Shown here piece by piece: positions 41,722 to 49,152 of a DNA stretch of 64,000 nt. Both the position numbers and the translations under genes were made by a program. Origin of the DNA: Streptomyces sp. GESEQ-4. GTDB lineage: Bacteria > Actinomycetota > Actinomycetes > Streptomycetales > Streptomycetaceae. The notes below the pieces were generated by a model. The model saw nothing but the letters and a program-made list of their open reading frames with translations. It did not search any database and was not told the origin of the DNA. Where the stretch lies: NCBI RefSeq assembly GCF_017948455.1, contig NZ_JAFFSU010000020.1, positions 85,850 through 149,849 of the forward strand, in the 5' to 3' direction. Positions within the stretch are counted from its first letter, which is position 1, and the number at the start of each line of letters is the position of its first letter.

Positions 41722-42897
41722 GTGAGTGCCATCGCGTGGACCGCCGCCGCATCACTGGTCGCCTGGCTGTGGCTGCTGCTGGGCCAGGGCTTCTTCTGGC
41801 GTACGGACGTACGCCTGCCGTCGCGTCGCGAACCGGCCAACTGGCCCGCTGTCTGTGTCGTCGTCCCGGCCCGGGACGAGGCGGCCGTACTGCCCGAGAG
41901 TCTGCCGTCGCTGCTCGCCCAGGACTATCCGGGGCGGGCGGAGGTGTTCCTGATCGACGACGGAAGCACGGACGGCACCGGGGAGTTGGCCCGGGCGCTG
42001 TCCCGGCGGCACGGCGGGCTGCCGCTGACCGTCTCCTCGCCGGGTGAGCCGCCCGCGGGCTGGACCGGCAAGCTGTGGGCGGTGCGCCACGGCATCGGCC
42101 TGGCACGCGCGCGTGACCCCGAGTTTCTGCTGCTGACGGACGCCGACATCGCCCACGCCCCGGACAGCCTGCGGGAGTTGGTCGCGGCAGCGCACGCCGG
42201 AGGTTTCGACGTGGTCTCCCAGATGGCCCGGCTGCGGGTGGCGAGTGCGTGGGAGCGGCTCGTCGTGCCCGCCTTCGTGTACTTCTTCGCCCAGTTGTAT
42301 CCCTTCCGCCGGATCGGCAAGAAGGGGTCGCGGACGGCAGCCGCGGCGGGCGGCTGTGTGCTGCTGCGGGCCGAGGTGGCCGAGCGGGCCCGGATCCCGG
42401 ACGCCATCCGGCACGCCGTCATCGACGATGTGGCACTCGCGCGTGCCGTCAAGGACGGCGGAGGTCACATCTGGCTGGGGCTGGCGGAGCGGGTGGACAG
42501 CGTGCGCCCGTATCCACGGCTGTACGACCTGTGGCGGATGGTCTCGCGCAGCGCGTACGCGCAGTTGAGGCACAATCCGCTGCTGCTCGCCGGTACGGTC
42601 GCGGGGCTCGCGCTGGTCTATCTGGTGCCGCCCGCGGCCCTGCTCTGGGGACTGGCCGCAGGCGATGCGGGCGCCGCGGTCGCCGGTGCCCTCGCGTGGC
42701 TGCTGATGACGGGGACGTACATCCCGATGCTCCGTTACTACCGGCAGCCCCTGTGGTTCGCGCCGCTGCTGCCGTTCACCGCGTTCCTGTATCTGCTCAT
42801 GACGGTCGATTCCGCGGTCCAGCATTACCGGGGGCGCGGCGCGGCCTGGAAGGGGCGCACCTACGCACGTCCGGGCGCCGTCCCCGACGAGGGCTGA
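41722..42897 (+). CDS. HpnB-like family 2 glycosyltransferase
   Basis: A 391-residue GT2 enzyme with an N-terminal membrane helix (AASLVAWLWLLLGQGFFWRTDVRLP) and a cytoplasmic GT-A domain: VCVVVPARDEAAVLPESLPSLLAQDYPG, LIDDGSTDGTGE (DxD-like), LLLTDADIAH, then RIGKKGSRTAAAAGGCVLLR and C-terminal helices. The length and FFWRTDVRLP...WPAVCVVVPARDEA layout resemble hopanoid-associated HpnB proteins. The acceptor is not shown by sequence and no other hopanoid genes are adjacent. GTG 41722 is the only good start. Confidence 0.82.
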   Translation: MSAIAWTAAASLVAWLWLLLGQGFFWRTDVRLPSRREPANWPAVCVVVPARDEAAVLPESLPSLLAQDYPGRAEVFLIDDGSTDGTGELARALSRRHGGLPLTVSSPGEPPAGWTGKLWAVRHGIGLARARDPEFLLLTDADIAHAPDSLRELVAAAHAGGFDVVSQMARLRVASAWERLVVPAFVYFFAQLYPFRRIGKKGSRTAAAAGGCVLLRAEVAERARIPDAIRHAVIDDVALARAVKDGGGHIWLGLAERVDSVRPYPRLYDLWRMVSRSAYAQLRHNPLLLAGTVAGLALVYLVPPAALLWGLAAGDAGAAVAGALAWLLMTGTYIPMLRYYRQPLWFAPLLPFTAFLYLLMTVDSAVQHYRGRGAAWKGRTYARPGAVPDEG

Positions 42898-42904
42898 AGC
42901 CCTG

Positions 42905-44155
42905 TCACTTCCTTCCGGGCGTCCAGTTCATGCCCCATCCGTAGGCGTAGTCGACGGTCCGCTGCGGACTGACCCCGCGCTCCGGTACCAGGTAGCGAGC
43001 CTCGCGCTGGACGACCAGGTCGCTGCCGGTGTTCGTGATGAGGACGAGGGCGCACACCGTCGAGGGGACGGTGCACTCGTCGAGCGAGAAGTCGATCGGG
43101 GCGCCGTGCTGCGGAGTGAGGGTGACCGTGGCGTGCAGGTCGGCGAAGGAGCGCGCGCCCTCGTAGACGGTCACGAAGATGAGGATGCGCCGAAAGGCCT
43201 CTTTGTGGTCGAGGTTGACGGTGAGGTTCTCGCCACTGGCCATGGCGCCGGTGCGGTCGTCGGCGTCGAGGTGGATGAAGGGAGGCTGGTGCAGCGCGCC
43301 GAAGGCGTTTCCCAGGGCCTGGACGACTCCCTTGCTGCCATCGGTGAGTTCGTACAGCGCGCACAGGTCGAGGTCGAGGTCGGAGTGCATGGCGACGGCA
43401 CGGCCCAGCTTGCTGGCCCAGCCGGAGAACTGCTTGCGCACCTCCCAGTTGAGGTTCACACGCATCGCGCCCGAGGTGCCGCCCTGCTTGGTCAGCGACA
43501 CCGAGGGCGACGCCTTGGTCAGCGTCACCTTGCTGAGGCTGACCGGTGCCGCGGGGGGCGCCGCAGGAGGGGGTGGCGGCGTGGTCACCGGGGTCGCGAC
43601 GGGCGCCGGCGGAGTGGGGGCGGCCTGCTGCGGCTCGTCGACCGTGATGCCGAAGTCCGTGGCGAGGCCCTCGAGTCCGCTGCCGTACCCCTGGCCGACG
43701 GCGCGGAACTTCCAGGCGCCCTGGCGGCGGTAGAACTCACCGAGCACGTAAGCGGTTTCTACCGTCGCGCCCGTGCTGTCGAAGCGGGCGACCACGGTGT
43801 TCTGGGCGGCATCGCGGACCTCGATGTAGAGGTCCGGCACCTGTCCGAACGTACCTCCGTCGACGGATGCGGCCAGGACCACCGTCTCGATCGCGGGCTC
43901 CACGCGCGCGAGGTCGACCAGGAGACTGTCGATCACCAGGCCGTCGGCGTCCCGCTTGCCTTCGTGACGCACCGCGCCCGAGGAGTGCGCCGGCTGGTTG
44001 TAGAAGACGAAGTCGGCGTCGGACCGGACCTTTCCGCCGACCAGCAGCAGTGCCGACGCGTCCGCGTCGGGCACTCCCGGGCCGGAACGCCGGCCCAATT
44101 CGACCCGCAGTGCTGTCGTCGGCACCGGAGCATTCGATCCTTTAGGCATTGACAT
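42905..44155 (-). CDS. Tandem TerD-domain tellurium-resistance-like protein
   Basis: A 416-residue protein with two TerD domains. Domain 1 (~1-175) has ALLLVGGKVRSDADFVFYNQPAHSSGAV and VLGEFYRRQGAWKFRAVGQGYGSGL; a Pro/Ala linker rich in PPPPPAAPPAAP joins it to domain 2 (~230-400), with DLDLDLCALYELTDGSKGVVQALG and the Ca-binding-like HLDADDRTGAMASGENL. TerD proteins bind calcium and take part in stress and membrane-associated metal-ion processes; here no other ter genes lie adjacent. ATG 44155 is tentative, with GGGGGCGG close by. Confidence 0.87.
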   Translation of the reverse strand: MSMPKGSNAPVPTTALRVELGRRSGPGVPDADASALLLVGGKVRSDADFVFYNQPAHSSGAVRHEGKRDADGLVIDSLLVDLARVEPAIETVVLAASVDGGTFGQVPDLYIEVRDAAQNTVVARFDSTGATVETAYVLGEFYRRQGAWKFRAVGQGYGSGLEGLATDFGITVDEPQQAAPTPPAPVATPVTTPPPPPAAPPAAPVSLSKVTLTKASPSVSLTKQGGTSGAMRVNLNWEVRKQFSGWASKLGRAVAMHSDLDLDLCALYELTDGSKGVVQALGNAFGALHQPPFIHLDADDRTGAMASGENLTVNLDHKEAFRRILIFVTVYEGARSFADLHATVTLTPQHGAPIDFSLDECTVPSTVCALVLITNTGSDLVVQREARYLVPERGVSPQRTVDYAYGWGMNWTPGRK

Positions 44156-44453
44156 GTCCGCCCCCATCACGAGTCACCGTGCCAGGTCGTCATGCCCCGG
44201 CAGCCCATTGGGTTCTGTCCCACTCGACCAACCTATTCTCCAGCACGGCCAACTCCCATGAGGAGGGCAGGAAGATCGCTGTCCAACCGCCGGTAACCTG
44301 CGCGGAACTCGGCCTTTACGGGATCCGAGCCCTCACCACCGCCCCTTTTTGCCAAGTTCGCTCGCATTGGGGATCCCGCGTCACGGCCGACACGGAAAAC
44401 AACCCTCTTATCGGTCTCCCCAACCAGCACATCGTGGGCTTAACTTATGTGCC
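44156..44453. other. Divergent region between TerD and DUF6643-type genes
   Basis: 298 bp with no gene. TAACTT at 44441-44446 is a possible -10 box for the next gene that would place the start of transcription at or next to its ATG (leaderless). No clear -35. Confidence 0.4.
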
Positions 44454-44891
44454 ATGACCTCCCCCCGCTCCACTTATGGCGGCGGCTACTACTCCGCCTC
44501 CTTCCCGGACACTCCGATCTACGACAAGCTCGTCGCCGAGCGGGGTACCCCGCAGATCGCACCGATCCGGGTCCCTGCGGCGTACGACATGCCGGGCAAC
44601 CACCTGCCCGCGCTGCCGTCGGCGCTGCCGGCTCTCCCGGCCGCACCGTCCCAGCCCTCCTACGGCTACCCGCAGGCGCAGCAGCCGGCTCCGCTGCAAC
44701 AGGCACCCGCGGCCTACATCCCGCAGCAGGCCGGCGCGCCCCGCGGCTATCCCGGTCCGCAACAGCAGCAGCCGCGCCCGATGGCGCCCGGCACGGGCTA
44801 CGAGGCGATGCGCCCCGCGGCTCCCCGGCCCAACCCTGCTCCGTACCAGGACCCGTACAACAACCAGCAGTACCGCGGCGGCGGCTACTGA
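44454..44891 (+). CDS. Pro/Gln-rich low-complexity protein (DUF6643-like)
   Basis: A 145-residue protein beginning MTSPRSTYGGGYYSASFPDTPIYDKLVAERGTPQIAPIRVPAAYD, a conserved actinomycete N-terminal element, followed by a disordered tail of Pro, Ala, Gln and Tyr repeats (PGPQQQQPRP) ending NNQQYRGGGY. No signal peptide or helix is evident. Proteins of this type are common in Streptomyces with unknown function, possibly cell-surface or RNA/protein scaffold. It stands between TerD and MOSC genes on its own, with a short untranslated leader. Confidence 0.75.
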   Translation: MTSPRSTYGGGYYSASFPDTPIYDKLVAERGTPQIAPIRVPAAYDMPGNHLPALPSALPALPAAPSQPSYGYPQAQQPAPLQQAPAAYIPQQAGAPRGYPGPQQQQPRPMAPGTGYEAMRPAAPRPNPAPYQDPYNNQQYRGGGY

Positions 44892-44933
44892 TCCTCTAGC
44901 GGAGCTGTCGGTTCCGGCTGGCACGATGGGGCC

Positions 44934-45767
44934 ATGGGGAACGCGCAGCTGCAGTCGATTCATGTTCATCCGGTCAAGTCGGTCCGGGGCCAGTCGCCCC
45001 GGGAGGCCCTCGTGGAGCCTTGGGGCCTGGCCGGAGACCGACGCTGGGCGCTGATGGACGACGGGGGAAAGGTCGTCACGCAACGCCGGCAGCCACGCCT
45101 GGCGATGGCCGCCGCCGAGCTGGTGCCCGGCGGCGGCGTTCGGCTGTCCGCACCCGGTATGGATCCGTTGACGGTCGCCGTCCCGGAGCCCATCGGCGCG
45201 GTGACGATGGAGATCTTCCGCGACAAGGTCGACGCGTTTCCGGCCGCCGACGCGGCGGCGCACGCCTGGTGCAGTGACTATCTCGGCGCCGAAGTGCGCC
45301 TCGTGCACATGGACGCCCCGGCCACGCGTCGGCCCGTCGACCCCGAGTACGCGCTGCCGGGCGAGACCGTCACCTTCGCCGACGGCTATCCGCTGCTGCT
45401 CACCTCGGCCGCCTCGCTCGACGCCCTCAACTCCCTGATCGCCCAGGGCGATCACCCGGACGAGGGCCCCCTGCCCATGAACCGCTTCCGGCCGAACGTG
45501 GTGGTGTCGGGCACCGCCGCCTGGGCCGAGGACGACTGGTCACGCCTGGCCATCGGCGAGGTCGTCTTCCGGGTCGCCAAGAAGTGCGGGCGCTGCGTCG
45601 TGACCACCACCGACCAGGCCACCGCCGGACGCGGCAGCGAGCCCCTCCACACCCTCGGCCGGCACCGCCGCCTCGGCGGCAAGCTGGTTTTCGGGCAGAA
45701 CCTGGTGCCCCAGTCCCGCGGCACGATCCGGGTCGGCGACCCGGTCAGGATACTGGACCGAGAGTGA
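44934..45767 (+). CDS. MOSC-domain (mARC/YcbX-like) molybdenum cofactor sulfurase-fold protein
   Basis: A 277-residue protein with an N-terminal beta-barrel-like MOSC_N (LQSIHVHPVKSVRGQSPREALVEPWGLAGDRRWALMDD) and a C-terminal MOSC domain with KKCGRCVVTTTDQAT, the Cys expected to coordinate Mo in mARC/YcbX-type N-reductases. PMNRFRPNVVVSG is a further family motif. These enzymes reduce N-hydroxylated compounds with a flavodoxin or ferredoxin partner, which is not adjacent. Start ATG 44934 has acceptable spacing. Confidence 0.88.
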   Translation: MGNAQLQSIHVHPVKSVRGQSPREALVEPWGLAGDRRWALMDDGGKVVTQRRQPRLAMAAAELVPGGGVRLSAPGMDPLTVAVPEPIGAVTMEIFRDKVDAFPAADAAAHAWCSDYLGAEVRLVHMDAPATRRPVDPEYALPGETVTFADGYPLLLTSAASLDALNSLIAQGDHPDEGPLPMNRFRPNVVVSGTAAWAEDDWSRLAIGEVVFRVAKKCGRCVVTTTDQATAGRGSEPLHTLGRHRRLGGKLVFGQNLVPQSRGTIRVGDPVRILDRE

Positions 45768-45946
45768 TCCGCTGCCGCCCGGCGGGCGGGAACTCGGCTC
45801 GGGGGGCGGCACGTTGGGATGGTGGGATTTCGTGAGAAGTTCATGAGAGGCCCGATCGGGGGTGATTTCGCTCTCTCTTTGACCGGGCCCCCGCGTGAAC
45901 GGCTCAGCCGGGGGTTATCACGGAGCGGGAAGGGGGTGCGGGAACC
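45768..45946. other. Gap between MOSC and Rv1733c-type genes
   Basis: 179 bp without a gene. GGGAAGGGGGTGCGGG is the ribosome-binding region of the next gene (GTG start); no terminator clearly found. Confidence 0.35.
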
Positions 45947-46552
45947 GTGCGAACCATCAGCGGACTCTGGCGCTGGCGGCACAACCCGCTGCGCCGCACG
46001 ACCGATCTGGCCGAGGCCTGGGCCGCCCTGGTGGCCCTGCTGCTCATCCTGATCGCCGCACCCGTGGCGGGTTGCGTGATCGGCGGTGTCGCTCAGGACG
46101 CGCTCCAGCAGTCGGTCCGGGACCAGCGCGAGTCGCGTCATCCGGTGACGGCGACCGTGGTGCGCAAGCTGAACGGCTCCGCGCTGGAGGCCGACCCCGA
46201 GACCTCGCCCGCGCGGGACACACGCAGTCGCGTCCTCGCCGACTGGACCGCCCCGGACGGCACCGCGCAGCACGGGCCGGTCACGGCCCAGCTCGAAGAC
46301 CCGCAAGCGGGCGACCGCTTCATGCTCTGGACGGACGCCCACGGCCGCGTCATGGCCCGCCCCCTGGACGCCGCCACGGCGACGACGCACGCGGTCCTCG
46401 CCGGATTCGGCGCCACCCTGCTCACCGCGGGCATGGTCGACGGCTCCAGGCGGCTGATCGTCTGGCGCATGGTCCGCCGCCGGTACGCCCGTTGGGACCA
46501 GGCATGGGAGCGAGCGGGCCCCGACTGGGGCCGGACCGGCACCGGCAGTTGA
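45947..46552 (+). CDS. Rv1733c-family membrane protein
   Basis: A 201-residue protein with two predicted helices, AWAALVALLLILIAAPVAGCVIGG (about 24-47) and HAVLAGFGATLLTAGMVDG (about 145-165). Between them lies an extracellular-type stretch VTATVVRKLNGSALEADPETSP...VLADWTAPDGTAQHGPVTAQLEDPQAGDRFMLWTDAHGRVM; the layout matches the Rv1733c family, common in actinobacteria, function unknown. GTG 45947 follows GGGAACC. The AAA fusion gene follows 164 bp later. Confidence 0.82.
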   Translation: MRTISGLWRWRHNPLRRTTDLAEAWAALVALLLILIAAPVAGCVIGGVAQDALQQSVRDQRESRHPVTATVVRKLNGSALEADPETSPARDTRSRVLADWTAPDGTAQHGPVTAQLEDPQAGDRFMLWTDAHGRVMARPLDAATATTHAVLAGFGATLLTAGMVDGSRRLIVWRMVRRRYARWDQAWERAGPDWGRTGTGS

Positions 46553-46716
46553 CGGCCTTCCGGCTCTGGTCAACCCACTGCCTGCGCGCACGCTACGGTG
46601 GACCGGCCGAACTCTCTTCGGCGTCAACCCGCGCGCGAGCGAGCCGCAGGGGCGGCTGAAGCGCCCCGACGGCGAACGAGCCATCAGTACGACCGAGGTG
46701 GGGGCACAGCAACGCC

Positions 46717-49152
46717 ATGGCACAGGGCACGGTCCAGGTGACGCACACCGGCACATCGCGGTGGCGCCGCCGCACGGGTGAGTACGCATCGCTCGCCGCC
46801 GCCCTGGAGGCCGCGACCGACGGCGATGTCCTCACCGTCGCTCCAGGCACCTACCGGGAGAACCTCGTGGTGCAGCGGGCGGTGACCCTACGTGGCCCTG
46901 AGGGCTCCCCCGGCTCCGTCCGCATCGCGCCCGTGGACGGTGTGCCGTTGACCGTGCGCGCCTCCGCGGTCGTACAGGATCTGCATGTGGAGGGCCAGGA
47001 CGCGGCCGCGCCCGCGCTGCTCGTCGAGGAAGGCGCACCCGAGCTGTCGGACGTGCGGATCGTCACACGGTCCGCGGCCGGCATCGAGGTACGCGGCGGC
47101 GCCCGGCCGACGGTGCGGCGCTGCACCGTCGACAACCCAGCCGGCATCGGCATCGCCGTACTCGACGGCGGGGGCGGGGTGTTCGAGGAGTGCGAGGTCG
47201 TCTCGGCCGGCCAGTCCGGGGTCGCGGTGCGCGGGGGCGCCCATCCGCGTCTGGAGCGCTGCCGCGTCCACCACACGTCGGGCGCGGGCCTGACGGCGAC
47301 CGGGGAGAACTCGGCGCTGGAGGCCGTGGGCTGCGAGGTGTACGAGGTCCGCGGCAGCGGCGTGCAGATCACCGGCCGGGCCACGGCACATCTCACCGAC
47401 TGCGATGTGCACCGCACCACCGCCGACGGGGTCACCCTCGATACGGACGCCGTACTGACCCTGGCCGACTGCCGCATCCATGACATCCCGGAGAACGCGG
47501 TCGATCTGCGCTCGCGCTCCGTGCTGACGCTGACCCGCACGACGGTGCGTCAGTTCGGCCGCAACGGACTGTCGGTGTGGGACCCCGGCACCCGCGTGGA
47601 CGCCAACCAGTGCGAGATCTTCGACAGCACCGGCGACTATCCCGCGGTGTGGGTCAGCGACGGCGCCACCGCGGTCCTCGACTCCTGCCGGGTGCACGAC
47701 GTGCCGGATGCGCTGTTCGTCCTGGACCGCGGTTCCCGCGCGGACGTCGTCGACAGCGACATCTCCCAGGTGCGCAACACGGCCGTGTCGGTGAGTGACG
47801 GCGCGACCGCGCAACTCGACGACTGCCGTATCCGGGACGCGGCGACGGGCGCCTGGTTCCGTGACCACGGCAGCGGCGGCACCCTCAACGGCTGCACGCT
47901 GGACGGCATGCAGACGGGCGTGATCGTCACCAAGGGCGCCGACCCCACCATCGAGCGGTGCACGGTCGACTCCCCCGCGGAAGCCGGTTTCTATGTGTCG
48001 GCGGGCGGCCGTGGCAGCTTCCTGAACTGCCGGGTGACGGGCAGCGGCGGCTACGGCTTCCATGTGATCGACGGCTGCCGTACGACGCTGAAGAAGTGCC
48101 GTACGGAGCGGTGTGCGCGCGGCGGGTACGAGTTCGCCGACGGCGGTCCGGACGCGGCCGGTACCGGTCCGGTCGTGGAGGACTGCAGCAGCGACGAGAG
48201 CGGGGGCTTCAAGCCGCCCGCGGCGCGCGAGACGGTGGTGCAGACGGTCAGTCAGTCGCCGGGCCTGCTGGGCGCGATCCCGGGGCAGCGCACCACCGAG
48301 CAGGAGCCGCTGGTCGCCGCCACCCAGCCCGAGAAGCCGACGCGGACCTCGAAGGCCGTCCTCGGTGAACTCGACGCGCTGGTCGGCCTGGACAGCGTCA
48401 AGCGCGAAGTACGGGCGCTCACCGACATGATCGAGGTGGGCCGGCGCCGCCAGCAGGCGGGCCTCAAGGCCGCATCCGTCAAGCGCCACTTGGTCTTCAC
48501 CGGCTCCCCCGGCACCGGCAAGACGACGGTGGCCCGTCTGTACGGCGAGATCCTGGCCTCGCTCGGCGTGCTGGAGAAGGGTCATCTCGTCGAGGTGTCC
48601 CGCGTCGATCTGGTCGGCGAGCACATCGGCTCGACGGCGATCCGCACCCAGGAGGCCTTCGACAAGGCGCGCGGCGGCGTGCTCTTCATCGACGAGGCGT
48701 ACGCGCTGTCGCCGGAGGACTCGGGCCGGGACTTCGGCAAGGAGGCCATCGACACGCTGGTGAAACTGATGGAGGACCACCGGGACGCGGTCGTGGTGAT
48801 CGTCGCGGGCTACACGGCCGAGATGGAACGCTTCCTGTCCGTCAACCCGGGCGTGGCCTCCCGCTTCTCGCGGACCATCACCTTCAGTGACTACAACCCC
48901 GAAGAACTCCTGCGCATCGTGGAGCAGCAGGCCGAGGAGCACGAGTACCGGCTGGCCCCGGGCGCCTCGGAAGCCCTGCTGAAGTACTTCACGGCGATCC
49001 CCAAGGGCCCCGCCTTCGGCAACGGCCGTACCGCCCGCCAGACCTTCGAGGCGATGGTGGAGCGGCACGCGAGCCGGGTCGCGCAGTTCGAGGAGCCGAG
49101 CACGGACGATCTGACGCTGCTCTACGCCGAGGATCTGCCCGACTCGCCCTGA
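46717..49152 (+). CDS. Right-handed beta-helix repeat / CbbX-type AAA+ ATPase fusion
   Basis: An 811-residue two-part protein. Residues about 20-480 form a right-handed parallel beta-helix of the pectate-lyase type, with repeated coils ending in pairs such as LERCRVHHTSG, LTDCDVHRTTADG, LDSCRVHDVPD and LKKCRTERCARGGYEFADGG. A linker rich in Gln/Glu/Thr leads to a CbbX/SpoVK-like AAA+ domain from about 540: GLDSVKREVRALTDMIEVGRRR, Walker A GSPGTGKT (596-603), Walker B VLFIDEA (655-661), sensor and lid region NGRTARQTFEAMV. No signal peptide: cytoplasmic. CbbX/EccA-type ATPases remodel or secrete protein partners; the helix may bind a polymer or substrate. It overlaps the membrane-hydrolase gene by 31 bp at the 3' end. 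Confidence 0.93.
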   Translation: MAQGTVQVTHTGTSRWRRRTGEYASLAAALEAATDGDVLTVAPGTYRENLVVQRAVTLRGPEGSPGSVRIAPVDGVPLTVRASAVVQDLHVEGQDAAAPALLVEEGAPELSDVRIVTRSAAGIEVRGGARPTVRRCTVDNPAGIGIAVLDGGGGVFEECEVVSAGQSGVAVRGGAHPRLERCRVHHTSGAGLTATGENSALEAVGCEVYEVRGSGVQITGRATAHLTDCDVHRTTADGVTLDTDAVLTLADCRIHDIPENAVDLRSRSVLTLTRTTVRQFGRNGLSVWDPGTRVDANQCEIFDSTGDYPAVWVSDGATAVLDSCRVHDVPDALFVLDRGSRADVVDSDISQVRNTAVSVSDGATAQLDDCRIRDAATGAWFRDHGSGGTLNGCTLDGMQTGVIVTKGADPTIERCTVDSPAEAGFYVSAGGRGSFLNCRVTGSGGYGFHVIDGCRTTLKKCRTERCARGGYEFADGGPDAAGTGPVVEDCSSDESGGFKPPAARETVVQTVSQSPGLLGAIPGQRTTEQEPLVAATQPEKPTRTSKAVLGELDALVGLDSVKREVRALTDMIEVGRRRQQAGLKAASVKRHLVFTGSPGTGKTTVARLYGEILASLGVLEKGHLVEVSRVDLVGEHIGSTAIRTQEAFDKARGGVLFIDEAYALSPEDSGRDFGKEAIDTLVKLMEDHRDAVVVIVAGYTAEMERFLSVNPGVASRFSRTITFSDYNPEELLRIVEQQAEEHEYRLAPGASEALLKYFTAIPKGPAFGNGRTARQTFEAMVERHASRVAQFEEPSTDDLTLLYAEDLPDSP

